The notes beneath the pieces are model-generated. The model was given only the letters and a program-made list of their open reading frames with translations. It was not told where the DNA came from and did not search any database. Positions 29,811-38,320 of a stretch of DNA of 64,000 nucleotides are shown here, piece by piece (the stretch's first letter is position 1; each line of letters begins with the position of its first letter). The stretch is from Acidaminobacterium chupaoyuni. GTDB taxonomy: Bacteria; Bacillota; Clostridia; Oscillospirales; Butyricicoccaceae. The position numbers were made by a program, and so were the translations under genes. The DNA lies in the NCBI GenBank assembly GCA_047936785.1, contig CP176394.1, one strand, 5' to 3'.

Positions 29811-31031
29811 ATGAAAAAAGCAGTCAAATGCGGCAAACTTTTTGATTCCGTTTCCTGCAAAGTTCTCGAGAATCAAGTGGTCATCATTGAAAACAAGATG
29901 ATTCTTGATGTGATTCCCCTCGGCAGCTTTGCGGAAGCGCCTGATATGGAAGTCATTGATCTTTCTGATCGTTTTGTAACCCCGGGTCTTACCGACCTTC
30001 ATGTTCACAGCGGCATGAACGGCGAAGGCAATGAAAAAATGGATCTGCTCCATCATACCCCTGCCGAATTAACACTTTACGCTTTAAAAAATGTTCAGGC
30101 CGATTTGAATGCCGGGTTCACTACCATTCGTGATTGCGGCTCACAGGCTTTCACCAGCGTTGCCATTCGCGATGCTGTGGCAAAGGGCGATTTTATTGGC
30201 CCCAGAATGTTTGTCTGCGGTTATGCGCTGGGTTCCACCGGCGGCCATGCCGACAGCCACTATGCCCCCGGCGTATCTGCTTCCGCCGAAGAACATCCGC
30301 TGATCGATGGCGTTGCCTCTGCCCGTCAGGCGGCTCGTTTTAATTTGAAACACGGTGCCGATTTCTTAAAATTCATGTCCACCGGCGGCGTCATGTCAAA
30401 GGGCACCACCGTGGGCGCCCAGCAGCTGACCTTCGATGAAATGAGCGCCATTATCGAAATCGCCAATATGTATGGCGTTCATACCGCCACGCATGCCCAT
30501 GGCACAAACGGCATCAAAGCCGCCGTTCGCGCGGGCGTCACAACGGTTGAGCACGGCATGATCCTTGATGACGAAGCCATCGAGCTGATGCTGGAACACG
30601 GCACCTACCTCACCCCCACCATCATCGCCGCCGAACGCATTTGCGCGAAAGGCCCCGAAATGGGTCTTGTTCCCTGGATGGTAGATAAAGCCAATCAGGT
30701 TCTCTCTCATCATGAATGGGGCTTCCGTGAATGCCTCAAACGCGGCGTTAAGATCACTTTCGGAACCGATGCCGCCACGCCTTATAACTTCCATGGCAAG
30801 CAGGGCTATGAATTTGAACTGCTTCAAAAGTTCGGTATGGATCCTCACAAGGCGCTGGTCGCCGCCACAATGACCAACGCAGGCGTTCTCGGCGTGCAGG
30901 ATAAACAGGGCAGCGTTACCAAGGGCAAGGTGGCCGATCTTTGCGCCTGGGGCTGCGATCCCGCCGAAGATATCACCACGATGACGCATTGCCTGTTCGT
31001 AATGAAAGAAGGCCAAGTGATCCATCGCTGA
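29811..31031 (+). CDS. Metal-dependent amidohydrolase (imidazolonepropionase/prolidase-like)
   Basis: 406 residues, amidohydrolase superfamily with a TIM barrel. Metal-site motifs: TPGLTDLHVHSG (HxH, about residues 60-71), a Lys/Phe-containing FLKFMSTGGV segment, HTATHAHGTNGI, VEHGMILDDEA and ITFGTDAATP (final Asp). The closest groups I know hydrolyse Xaa-Pro/Xaa-Arg dipeptides or N-acyl amino acids, so a cytoplasmic dipeptidase or related role is likely but the substrate is not fixed by sequence. AAAGGAG precedes the ATG, and a strong terminator follows. Confidence 0.88.
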   Translation: MKKAVKCGKLFDSVSCKVLENQVVIIENKMILDVIPLGSFAEAPDMEVIDLSDRFVTPGLTDLHVHSGMNGEGNEKMDLLHHTPAELTLYALKNVQADLNAGFTTIRDCGSQAFTSVAIRDAVAKGDFIGPRMFVCGYALGSTGGHADSHYAPGVSASAEEHPLIDGVASARQAARFNLKHGADFLKFMSTGGVMSKGTTVGAQQLTFDEMSAIIEIANMYGVHTATHAHGTNGIKAAVRAGVTTVEHGMILDDEAIELMLEHGTYLTPTIIAAERICAKGPEMGLVPWMVDKANQVLSHHEWGFRECLKRGVKITFGTDAATPYNFHGKQGYEFELLQKFGMDPHKALVAATMTNAGVLGVQDKQGSVTKGKVADLCAWGCDPAEDITTMTHCLFVMKEGQVIHR

Positions 31032-31041
31032 TCGTTTACTC

Positions 31042-31080
31042 TATCCGGCCTGCCGCTTATCAGCAGGCCGGATATTTTTC
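31042..31080 (+). terminator. Terminator after the amidohydrolase gene
   Basis: Perfect 12-bp stem TATCCGGCCTGC / GCAGGCCGGATA with a 9-base loop and a T-run. Confidence 0.92.
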
Positions 31081-31127
31081 ACGCTTTTTGCCCCTTTGGC
31101 CGCGCGGCCAAAGTGTTTCCCCGACGG

Positions 31128-31697
31128 TCATAAAATAATGGGTTCGATCTGTTCGCCTTTTAGGGCCAATTCTATGGTGTTTTCGATGAGCCCCATGCGG
31201 GCCACCATCGATCGCGGTTTTTTCTCATGGTCGTCTTGGGAAAACGGAACAAAATAAACATTTCTTCTGTTCAAAAGCCCGCCGATGTTTTGGGCGGCAG
31301 CGCCCAGCGCATCATTGGTCGAAACCGCCAGGATCAGCGGACGGTCGTTGCGGATATGTGCTTTTGCGGCCATCAAAACCGGGGTATCTGTAATGCCGTG
31401 GTTCAATTTTGCCAAAGTGTTGCCCGTGCATGGCGCGATCACCATAGCGTCAAACATTTTTCTCGGCCCAATGGGCTCTGCTTCCACGATCGTGTGGATG
31501 ATTTTGTGTTTGCAAAGCCGTTCCACTTCCGCTCTGAAATCTTCGGCTTTGTAAAACCGCGTGTCTGTGGAATATGCCGCATCCGATAACACCGGGATGA
31601 CCGTGTTATATTTCGCCAGCCGCTCAATCACGGGCAAAATCTGAGAAAAGGTGCAAAACGATCCGCAAATACCGATTCCAATCGTTCGATCTGTCAA
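31128..31697 (-). CDS. dpaB: Dipicolinate synthase subunit B
   Basis: 189 residues, flavoprotein-like fold of the SpoVFB family. With DpaA it makes dipicolinic acid, the major small molecule of the spore core, in the mother cell late in sporulation. Signatures: IGICGSFCTFSQILPVIERL, then VEAEPIGPRKMFDAMVIAPCTGNTLAKL-type residues and ITDTPVLMAAKAH. The start is TTG at 31697, overlapping the stop of the dpaA 3' fragment (TTGA), with GGAGGG 6 bases upstream, so the two are translationally coupled. As the DNA stands, its normal upstream partner is incomplete, and its promoter lies 18.5 kb away beyond the intervening segment. Confidence 0.94.
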   Translation of the reverse strand: MTDRTIGIGICGSFCTFSQILPVIERLAKYNTVIPVLSDAAYSTDTRFYKAEDFRAEVERLCKHKIIHTIVEAEPIGPRKMFDAMVIAPCTGNTLAKLNHGITDTPVLMAAKAHIRNDRPLILAVSTNDALGAAAQNIGGLLNRRNVYFVPFSQDDHEKKPRSMVARMGLIENTIELALKGEQIEPIIL

Positions 31698-31839
31698 AGG
31701 ATTCCCTCCTCATTCAAAATATGGTAAGCCGTCATCTGTATTGCTGCCGCTGCGCTGAGCGGCGCAACTTTTCCGGGCAAAGAAAGCGCATGCTGAATGC
31801 GCACCCCCAGTTCCTGCGCCGCCGCAAAGTCAGCCCCCC
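31694..31839 (-). CDS. dpaA: dpaA 3' exon-like fragment (dipicolinate synthase subunit A, last 43+ codons)
   Basis: An open stretch in frame with the dpaB coupling signal encodes GADFAAAQELGVRIQHAL, then SLPGKVAPLSAAAA, ending LNEEGIL. This is the C-terminus of DpaA/SpoVFA, where family members read PGGxDF...ALGLPGKVAP. It has no start codon or ribosome site of its own, and the frame meets a stop just beyond the 31825-31848 site. The rest of dpaA is at 49481-50284 on the same strand. Joining the two at the shared CAAAGTCAGCCCCCC sequence gives a continuous frame of 292 residues, matching the usual DpaA length of roughly 300. I treat this as one gene interrupted by DNA insertion, not as a dead pseudogene. 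Confidence 0.9.
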
Positions 31840-31848
31840 GTGACTTTG
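31825..31848. repeat. Left recombination site of the dpaA intervening element
   Basis: Perfect 8-base inverted arms CAAAGTCA (31825-31832) and TGACTTTG (31841-31848) around an 8-base core GCCCCCCG. It is a direct repeat of the site at 49537-49560 (22 of 24 bases identical, first 15 perfect). The split of dpaA occurs inside it. Confidence 0.88.
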
Positions 31849-31883
31849 GAATCTTTCATTTCAAAAAGAATCAGGTGAATTTC

Positions 31884-32969
31884 ATGACCGTGATCCACTT
31901 TTTCTTGACCATACTGGTTTCAGCCTTGGGCGGAACCCTTTTTCGCAAACTCAAAATTCCCGCAGGCCAGATCATCGGCGGCATGTTCGCCGTTATTGTG
32001 ATGAATGTGGTCTTCGATTGCGCCGTTGTTCCCTCTGTTGTCCGCCCCTATATCCGCATTTTGGCCGGGCTTTACATCGGCACACGCATGAGCACTTCCG
32101 ATATTTTGAATCTGCGAAAAATCATTCCGGCAACTTTTGTTCTGGTTTTCGGCCTGACCGTTCTGAACTTCGCCGTGGGCATCGGCATCAGCCGAATCAC
32201 CTCGCTGGATCTGACCACGGCTTTACTTTCTTCCGCACCGGGCGGCATTCAGGAAATGACTCTGGTGGCCGATGATCTGGGTGCCAATGCCGGTCAGGTG
32301 GCCATGCTTCAAATGATCCGCGTGATTTTTGTCATTGCTTTTATGCCTGTGCTTCTTCGAAAAGTCTGCGGCCGTTTTTCCGCCGCATCGGACGCTTCTT
32401 CTGAAATTTCTGCCGGAAGCTCTGCCGATTGCCCGTCGAGTATTCTTTCGCCCGCAGCAAAAGCGCCTCCCACCGCCGCGGAATATCTCGCTTTGGGCTG
32501 TTTGGGCATTTTGGGCGGTTTGACACTTTATTATTTAAAAGTTCCTTCGGGCGCCATGATCGGCGCGATGATCGGCGCCATGGCTCTCACCTTTCTGGGC
32601 CATCAAACGCCGCTGCCGCCGAAGGTTCGTTTGGTGACCCAAACCCTCAGCGGTGCCATCATCGGTTCCGGCATGGGCATGAAAGAAGTTCTGGGGCTGC
32701 GTGCCATTGCCGTGCCGGCTGTTTTGCTGGTGCTTGCGCTGGCCGCCATCAACTTGATTTTAGGGTTCGGCATTTCCCGTCTCACCAAATTAGATCTCAC
32801 CACCTCGCTGTTCGCCGCGGCGCCGGGCGGCGTCAGCGATATGTCTATCATCGCCGCCGAATTGGGTGCCGATTCCGCCAAAGTTGCCACCATGCAGACC
32901 ATGCGGCTGATCGTGGTGGTTTCCTTCTTCCCCAGTCTTATCAAATGGCTTACTTCTTTTCTGGTGTAA
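31884..32969 (+). CDS. AbrB family (PF05145-type) membrane transporter
   Basis: 361 residues with about ten membrane segments in two similar halves. Each half has a GALGGTLF/GCLGILGGLTL-like start, a GMF or GAMIGA repeat, LTTALLSSAPGGIQEMTLVADDLGAN in the first half and LTTSLFAAAPGGVSDMSIIAAELGAD in the second. The PGG..(E/D)M repeat is the hallmark of this family, sometimes annotated as ammonia monooxygenase-like; it is unrelated to the AbrB transcription factor. Substrate unknown. The ATG at 31884 has AGGTGA upstream and starts just 36 bases inside the left recombination site; the longer frame, which would cross that site, is rejected. Confidence 0.85.
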   Translation: MTVIHFFLTILVSALGGTLFRKLKIPAGQIIGGMFAVIVMNVVFDCAVVPSVVRPYIRILAGLYIGTRMSTSDILNLRKIIPATFVLVFGLTVLNFAVGIGISRITSLDLTTALLSSAPGGIQEMTLVADDLGANAGQVAMLQMIRVIFVIAFMPVLLRKVCGRFSAASDASSEISAGSSADCPSSILSPAAKAPPTAAEYLALGCLGILGGLTLYYLKVPSGAMIGAMIGAMALTFLGHQTPLPPKVRLVTQTLSGAIIGSGMGMKEVLGLRAIAVPAVLLVLALAAINLILGFGISRLTKLDLTTSLFAAAPGGVSDMSIIAAELGADSAKVATMQTMRLIVVVSFFPSLIKWLTSFLV

Positions 32970-33063
32970 GCACAGCGTCGGTTCCATAAAACCTCCGCTC
33001 CGCCTTTTCGATTTTTCCGGCCTTTAATCGCTTTTGCCTGCTATCTCGGGCAAAAAGGCGTTA

Positions 33064-33110
33064 AAAAAGCTTGCGGGCATCCCAAAACGGGTGCCCGCAA
33101 GCTTTTTATT
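33064..33110. terminator. Bidirectional terminator between the AbrB-family gene and the pur operon
   Basis: 16-bp stem AAAAAGCTTGCGGGCA / TGCCCGCAAGCTTTTT with a 12-base loop, A-run on one side and T-run on the other, serving the converging transcripts. Confidence 0.93.
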
Positions 33111-33130
33111 TTATTGATGGCGCAAACCTA

Positions 33131-33292
33131 TTACGCGGCTTGCGCTTTTTTGAGGGCTTCTTCCCCGATCTCGCTGCCGTTATTGCATACTTCAACATGA
33201 ATGCCCTGTTTGATGGGCGAAAACAGGAAGCCGAGCACGACCCCCAGCAAAAAGCTGCCGCTTGTCCATAAAAACGCTGTTCGCAGTTTCAT
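33131..33292 (-). CDS. Small membrane-anchored protein downstream of purL
   Basis: 53 residues, too short for most gene callers. One clear membrane segment (about residues 7-25, FLWTSGSFLLGVVLGFLFS) is followed by PIKQGI and a short charged tail (EIGEEALKKAQAA). The GVVLGFLFSPIKQG pattern recalls the N-terminal helix of YtxH-type proteins, though it is too short to assign. GGGGAG lies before the ATG at 33292. It follows purL by 14 bases and is the last gene before the bidirectional terminator, so it belongs to the purine transcript. Function unknown. Confidence 0.7.
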   Translation of the reverse strand: MKLRTAFLWTSGSFLLGVVLGFLFSPIKQGIHVEVCNNGSEIGEEALKKAQAA

Positions 33293-33306
33293 TTTTTCTC
33301 CCCGCC

Positions 33307-36300
33307 TTACAGTTGATAATAACGCACAGCGCCCAAGAACATTTTCTGGTCTTTATTGCCCTCGATGTTCTTATAAAGGTTGTCAGCGTTGCGTTCGCTG
33401 TGGCCCATTTTGCCGAAGATCCGGCCGTCGGGTGAAGTGATGCCTTCGATGGCATAAACCGAACCGTTGGGGTTATATTCGATATCCATGGTGGGGTTAC
33501 CCGCCAGATCCACATATTGTGTGGCGATCTGCCCGTTTTCGGCCAGCTGCTTCACCATCTCTTCCGATGCGATAAAGCGGCCTTCACCATGCGAAATCGC
33601 AATGGTATGGATCTCTCCCACTTCGTTGAGCATCAGCCACGGCGATTTGTTCGAAGCGATTCTGGTGCGCACAAGGCCCGATTGATGGCGGCCGATCACA
33701 TTATAAGTCAGTGTGGGGTCGCCGGCCTTTGTTTCGCGAATTTCGCCATAAGGAACAAGGCCCAGCTTGATGAGCGCCTGGAATCCGTTGCAAATGCCGC
33801 ACATCAGGCCGTCGCGCTTTTGCAGCAATTCATGCACCGCTTCTTTGATCTTGGCGTTTCTGAAAAACGCGGTGATAAATTTTGCGGAACCATCCGGTTC
33901 ATCGCCGCCGGAAAATCCGCCCGGAATCGCGATGATCTGCGTCTGCGCGATTTTTTCGGCCATTGCTTCCACCGATTGTGTCAGCTGGGCGGCGTTCAAA
34001 TTGCGCAGCACCATGATCTCGGGCTGTGCGCCCGCTTTGATAAAGGCCGAAGCCGTGTCATATTCGCAGTTGGTGCCCGGGAAAACGGGGATCAATACTT
34101 TCGGTTTGGCAATGCCCATCGCCGGCGCAACACGCTGTTTGGCCGAATAAGAGAAAGCAGCCGTTTTTTCAGTGCCCTTGGTTTTCACGGGGAAAATAGG
34201 TTCCAGCGTGCTTTCCCAGCAGCTTTGCAGCTCGCTCAAAGCGATTTTCTCGCCGTTCAAAACAATTTCGGCCTGCTGTGTGGTTCTGCCGATAAGCTGC
34301 CCGCAATCGGGGGCTTCTTCCGTCAGCTCCAACACAAAAGCGCCTCTCACTTCCTCAAACAAGCCGTCAAAACGCTGCTTTTCATCATAGGCAAAACCGA
34401 TGCCGTTGCCGAAACACATTTTGGCGATTGCCGCGCCCACGCCGCCGAAAGTGGGCACATAAGCGGCGGCCACTTTCTTCTCGGCGATCAGTTTTTCCAC
34501 CCGATCCAGCGTTTCCAGCAAGCTGTTTTCTTCAAACAGGCCGTTTTCCAGCTGTTTTGCCCGCATCATCACAACGCGGCGGCCCGCCTTTTTAAATTCG
34601 GGCGAAATAATGCCGTCGGTGCTGGCCGCCGAAATGGCAAAGCTCACCAAAGTGGGCGGAACATCGATCTTGTCAAAGCTGCCCGACATGCTGTCTTTTC
34701 CGCCGATGGCCGCGGCTTTCAGCTGTGTCTGCGCTTCCAAAGCGCCAAGCAGCGCTGCCATGGGTTTGCCCCAGCGGCTGCTGTCCGTGCCCAGCTTTTC
34801 AAAATATTCCTGGAAAGTCAGGTGGCAGTTTTTATGAGAAGCCCCGGCCGCCGAAAGCTTTGCAACCGATTCCACCACCGCGTGATAAGCGCCCAGATAG
34901 GGGCTCTGTGAAGAGGCAAACGGATCAAAGCCATAGGCCATCACCGAGCAGGTTTTGGTTTCGCCATATAAAACGGGGATCTTGGCCGCCATCACCTGCG
35001 TGGGGGTCAGCTGGTGTTTGCCGCCGAAAGGCATCAGCACACTGGCAGCGCCGATGGTTCCGTCAAAGCGCTGGCCCAGGCCGCGTTTCGATGCCACATT
35101 CAGGCTTGCCATCGTTTTGCGATAAGCCGCCATATCCGCTTTTGCGGCGTTTTCGCTGTGTTTTTCACTCTGGCCGATGCTTACGGTGATATGCTTTTCC
35201 GCGCCGTTGGAATTGAGGAACTCGCGGGAAAGATCCACGATCTTCCTGCCGTTCCAGTTCATGCTCAGCCGCGGGCTTTCCGTCACCTGCGCCACAACAG
35301 TGGCTTCCAGGTTTTCTTTTTCCGCTTCGCCAAGGAACTTTTCCACATCTTCGGCCGCGATCACCACTGCCATGCGTTCCTGCGATTCCGAAATGGCCAG
35401 TTCCGTGCCATCCAGGCCTTCATATTTTTTCGTGACCTTGTTCAAATCGATCTGCAGCCCATCGGCCAATTCACCGATGGCCACCGATACGCCGCCCGCG
35501 CCGAAATCATTGCAGCGCTTGATCATCGCGGTCACTTCAGGGTTTCGGAACAAACGCTGCAGCTTGCGTTCTTCGGGCGCGTTGCCCTTTTGAACTTCCG
35601 CTCCGCAGTTTTCCAAAGATTGCGTCGTATGTGCTTTCGAAGATCCCGTTGCGCCGCCGCAGCCGTCTCTGCCGGTTTTTCCGCCCAGCAGAACAATGCA
35701 GTCGCCGGGAACAGGGCATTCGCGGCGGATATTTTTCGCCGGAGCCGCGCCCACCACAGCGCCGATCTCCATGCGCTTCGCCACATAGCCGGGGTGATAA
35801 ATTTCATCCACCAAACCCGTTGCCAGTCCGATCTGATTGCCATAAGAGCTATAACCGGCCGCCGCGGTCTGCACGATCTTTCTTTGGGGCAACTTGCCTT
35901 CCAGCGTTTCAGAAAGCGGTTTTGTCGGGTCGGCCGCGCCGGTGACGCGCATAGCCTGATAAACATAGCTTCTGCCCGAAAGCGGGTCGCGGATGGCGCC
36001 GCCGATGCAAGTGGCCGCGCCGCCGAAGGGTTCGATCTCGGTGGGATGGTTATGGGTTTCGTTTTTGAACATCAAGATCCACTTTTCGGTGGTTCCGCCG
36101 GTTTCCACATCGATCTTCACCGAGCAGGCGTTGATCTCTTCCGATTCATCCAAATCAGCAAGCGCACCGGTTTTTTTCAAATATTTTGCGCCGATCGTGG
36201 CCAGATCCATCAAAGTAACGGGCTTGTTTCGCTGCCCATAAACTTCTTTTCTCAAAGCCAGATATTTCTCATAACTTTCCTTCACGGAGGGGTCGGCGAT

Positions 36301-37008
36301 CTCCACCCCATCCACGATCGTCGAGAAAGTCGTGTGGCGGCAATGATCCGACCAATAGGTGTCGATCATGCGAATTTCGGTAATGGTAGGGTCGCGCTGC
36401 TCTTTGGCGAAATAGTCGCGGCAGCATTTGATATCATCCAGATCCATTGCCAGACCATATTTTTTCACGAATTCAGCCAGCTGATCTTCATTCAGCTGAA
36501 GAAAGCCCGTCAGCGTTTCCACCGTGGTGGGGATCTCATAATTTGCCGCCAGCGTCTGGGGCATCTCTAAAGCGGCCTCGCGGCTTTCCACCGGGTTGAT
36601 CACGAACTTTTTGATTTTTTCCAGTTCGTCTTTGCTCACAGCGCCTTCCAACAAATAGATCTTAGCTGTGCGCACCGTGGGCCGCTCGCCCTGCGAAACG
36701 ATCTGGATGCACTGGGCGCAGGAATCGGCGCGCTGATCATATTGGCCCGGCAGATATTCCGTTGCAAAAACGGCGGCGTTCCCGGCTTCAAAAGTTTCCG
36801 AAGCCAAATCCACCTGCGGCTCGGAAAACACCGTGTTGATGCAGGAATCAAATAACTCTTTGCCAATGCCTTCCACATCATAACGGTTTAAAGCGCGAAC
36901 CGCGGCAACCGATTCGATCTGCAGCAGACTGTTGATCTCGCCGCAAAGGTTTTTCGCTTCTGTCGCGAATTCCGGTTTTTTCTCTACATAAATTCGATAA
37001 ACTGCCAC
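33307..37008 (-). CDS. purL: Phosphoribosylformylglycinamidine synthase, single-chain
   Basis: Fourth step of purine synthesis: converts FGAR to FGAM using ATP and glutamine. 1233 residues, the large form in which the PurS-like N-terminus, the two synthetase halves and a glutaminase are fused. Landmarks: N-terminal MAVYRIYVEKK (PurS-like), SDHCRHTTF (substrate-binding), FKNETHNHPTEIEPFGGAATCIGG (ATP site), GGKDSMSG, and a C-terminal glutaminase from about residue 980 with PGTNCEYDTA and MCGICNGFQ holding the nucleophilic Cys. The fused form is usual in clostridia of this type and in proteobacteria, while bacilli use separate PurS/Q/L. purD lies 4 bases upstream. Confidence 0.95.
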   Translation of the reverse strand: MAVYRIYVEKKPEFATEAKNLCGEINSLLQIESVAAVRALNRYDVEGIGKELFDSCINTVFSEPQVDLASETFEAGNAAVFATEYLPGQYDQRADSCAQCIQIVSQGERPTVRTAKIYLLEGAVSKDELEKIKKFVINPVESREAALEMPQTLAANYEIPTTVETLTGFLQLNEDQLAEFVKKYGLAMDLDDIKCCRDYFAKEQRDPTITEIRMIDTYWSDHCRHTTFSTIVDGVEIADPSVKESYEKYLALRKEVYGQRNKPVTLMDLATIGAKYLKKTGALADLDESEEINACSVKIDVETGGTTEKWILMFKNETHNHPTEIEPFGGAATCIGGAIRDPLSGRSYVYQAMRVTGAADPTKPLSETLEGKLPQRKIVQTAAAGYSSYGNQIGLATGLVDEIYHPGYVAKRMEIGAVVGAAPAKNIRRECPVPGDCIVLLGGKTGRDGCGGATGSSKAHTTQSLENCGAEVQKGNAPEERKLQRLFRNPEVTAMIKRCNDFGAGGVSVAIGELADGLQIDLNKVTKKYEGLDGTELAISESQERMAVVIAAEDVEKFLGEAEKENLEATVVAQVTESPRLSMNWNGRKIVDLSREFLNSNGAEKHITVSIGQSEKHSENAAKADMAAYRKTMASLNVASKRGLGQRFDGTIGAASVLMPFGGKHQLTPTQVMAAKIPVLYGETKTCSVMAYGFDPFASSQSPYLGAYHAVVESVAKLSAAGASHKNCHLTFQEYFEKLGTDSSRWGKPMAALLGALEAQTQLKAAAIGGKDSMSGSFDKIDVPPTLVSFAISAASTDGIISPEFKKAGRRVVMMRAKQLENGLFEENSLLETLDRVEKLIAEKKVAAAYVPTFGGVGAAIAKMCFGNGIGFAYDEKQRFDGLFEEVRGAFVLELTEEAPDCGQLIGRTTQQAEIVLNGEKIALSELQSCWESTLEPIFPVKTKGTEKTAAFSYSAKQRVAPAMGIAKPKVLIPVFPGTNCEYDTASAFIKAGAQPEIMVLRNLNAAQLTQSVEAMAEKIAQTQIIAIPGGFSGGDEPDGSAKFITAFFRNAKIKEAVHELLQKRDGLMCGICNGFQALIKLGLVPYGEIRETKAGDPTLTYNVIGRHQSGLVRTRIASNKSPWLMLNEVGEIHTIAISHGEGRFIASEEMVKQLAENGQIATQYVDLAGNPTMDIEYNPNGSVYAIEGITSPDGRIFGKMGHSERNADNLYKNIEGNKDQKMFLGAVRYYQL

Positions 37009-37012
37009 TTGT

Positions 37013-38296
37013 TTAAATCCCCCTTTTTGTCAACGCGCGCCGGCCGATATCTTTTCTGAAATGCATTTGCTCGAAATGGATCTCCCCGGCCGCCTCATAG
37101 GCGTTCGCAACGGCTTCTTCCAAAGTTCCCGCCACCGCGGTAACGCCCAAAACGCGCCCGCCCGCGGTCACCAATCTGCCATCGGCCTTTTTTGTTCCCG
37201 CGTGATAAACGGAAACGCCCTCTTTGGCCTCGGCATTTTTCAAGCCTTCCACAGGCAGGCCTGTGCGATAATTTTTCGGATATCCGCCCGAAGCCAAAAC
37301 CACGCAGCAGGCGGCTTTATCCATAAAACGAACCTCTGCCTGCGCCAGGCGTTCCTGCTCCACCGCTTCAAAAATATCCAGCAGATCGCTTTCCAGCAAA
37401 GGCAGAACCACCTGTGTTTCGGGGTCGCCGAAACGGCAGTTATATTCGATCACCTTGGGGCCGTTTTGCGTGAGCATCAGGCCGAAATAAAGGCATCCCT
37501 TGAATTTTCTGCCTTCCGCATTCATCGCAGCGACGGTGGGCATGAAAATTTCATCCATACAGCGTTTTGCGATCTCGGGGGTGAAATAAGGGTTCGGCGC
37601 GACCGTTCCCATGCCGCCGGTGTTGGGCCCCACATCCCCGTCATAGGCGCGTTTGTGATCCATCGAAGTCACCATGGGCACAAGCGTCGTGCCATCGGTG
37701 AAAGAAAGCACAGAAACCTCCGGCCCCTGCAGAAATTCTTCCACAATGACTTTGTTGCCGCTGTCGCCGAAGATCTTGTCGTTCATGATCGATTGAAGCG
37801 CCTCGGCGGCCATTTTTTCATTTTCGGCGATCACAACGCCTTTGCCCAGTGCCAGGCCGTCGGCCTTGATCACAACGGGATATTGATTTTGGGCTTTGAT
37901 ATAATCGATGGCTTCATCCGGTTCTTCAAAAACTTCATAGCCCGCTGTGGGGATATGATATTTTTTCATCAGCTGCTTGGCAAACACTTTGCTGCTTTCG
38001 ATTTCCGCGGCTTTGGCGCTGGGGCCAAAAGCGGGGATGCCTTTTTCTTTTAAGCGATCCACCATCCCCATCGCCAGCGGGTCATCCGGCGTGACCACAA
38101 CGAAATCGATCTGTTTTTCCACCGCGAAACGCACGGCCGCTTCCACATCCGTTGCCTTGATGGCAACGCATTCCGCATCCTGTGCAATGCCGCCGTTGCC
38201 GGGCAGCGCATAGATCTTGGTGACACGCGGGTTCTTTTTCAGCTTTTTAATCACGGCGTGCTCACGGCCGCCGCCGCCGATCACTGCGATTTTCAT
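37013..38296 (-). CDS. purD: Phosphoribosylamine--glycine ligase
   Basis: Second step of purine synthesis: joins glycine to phosphoribosylamine, forming GAR. 427 residues, ATP-grasp fold. Landmarks: GGGGREHAVIKKL at the N-terminus, PSKVFAK-like ESSKVFAKQLMKKY, the ATP-grasp KADGLALGKGVVIA, and MGTVAPNPYF / EYNCRFGDPETQ at the active site. Stop and the purL start are 4 bases apart; purH lies 24 bases upstream. All on the minus strand in the pur operon. Confidence 0.96.
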   Translation of the reverse strand: MKIAVIGGGGREHAVIKKLKKNPRVTKIYALPGNGGIAQDAECVAIKATDVEAAVRFAVEKQIDFVVVTPDDPLAMGMVDRLKEKGIPAFGPSAKAAEIESSKVFAKQLMKKYHIPTAGYEVFEEPDEAIDYIKAQNQYPVVIKADGLALGKGVVIAENEKMAAEALQSIMNDKIFGDSGNKVIVEEFLQGPEVSVLSFTDGTTLVPMVTSMDHKRAYDGDVGPNTGGMGTVAPNPYFTPEIAKRCMDEIFMPTVAAMNAEGRKFKGCLYFGLMLTQNGPKVIEYNCRFGDPETQVVLPLLESDLLDIFEAVEQERLAQAEVRFMDKAACCVVLASGGYPKNYRTGLPVEGLKNAEAKEGVSVYHAGTKKADGRLVTAGGRVLGVTAVAGTLEEAVANAYEAAGEIHFEQMHFRKDIGRRALTKRGI

Positions 38297-38320
38297 GAGA
38301 TCAAATCCTCTCTGTCAGCT

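Noticed and set aside
31694..31839. Assembly error splitting dpaA
   Set aside because: The join points are two slightly different palindromic 24-mers (22/24), and a recombinase lies between them. A misassembly at a 15-base repeat cannot be fully excluded without reads, but is the less economical explanation.
33517..36570. Long plus-strand open frames opposite purL
   Set aside because: Antisense shadows caused by codon bias of purL; no ribosome sites and no recognisable motifs.
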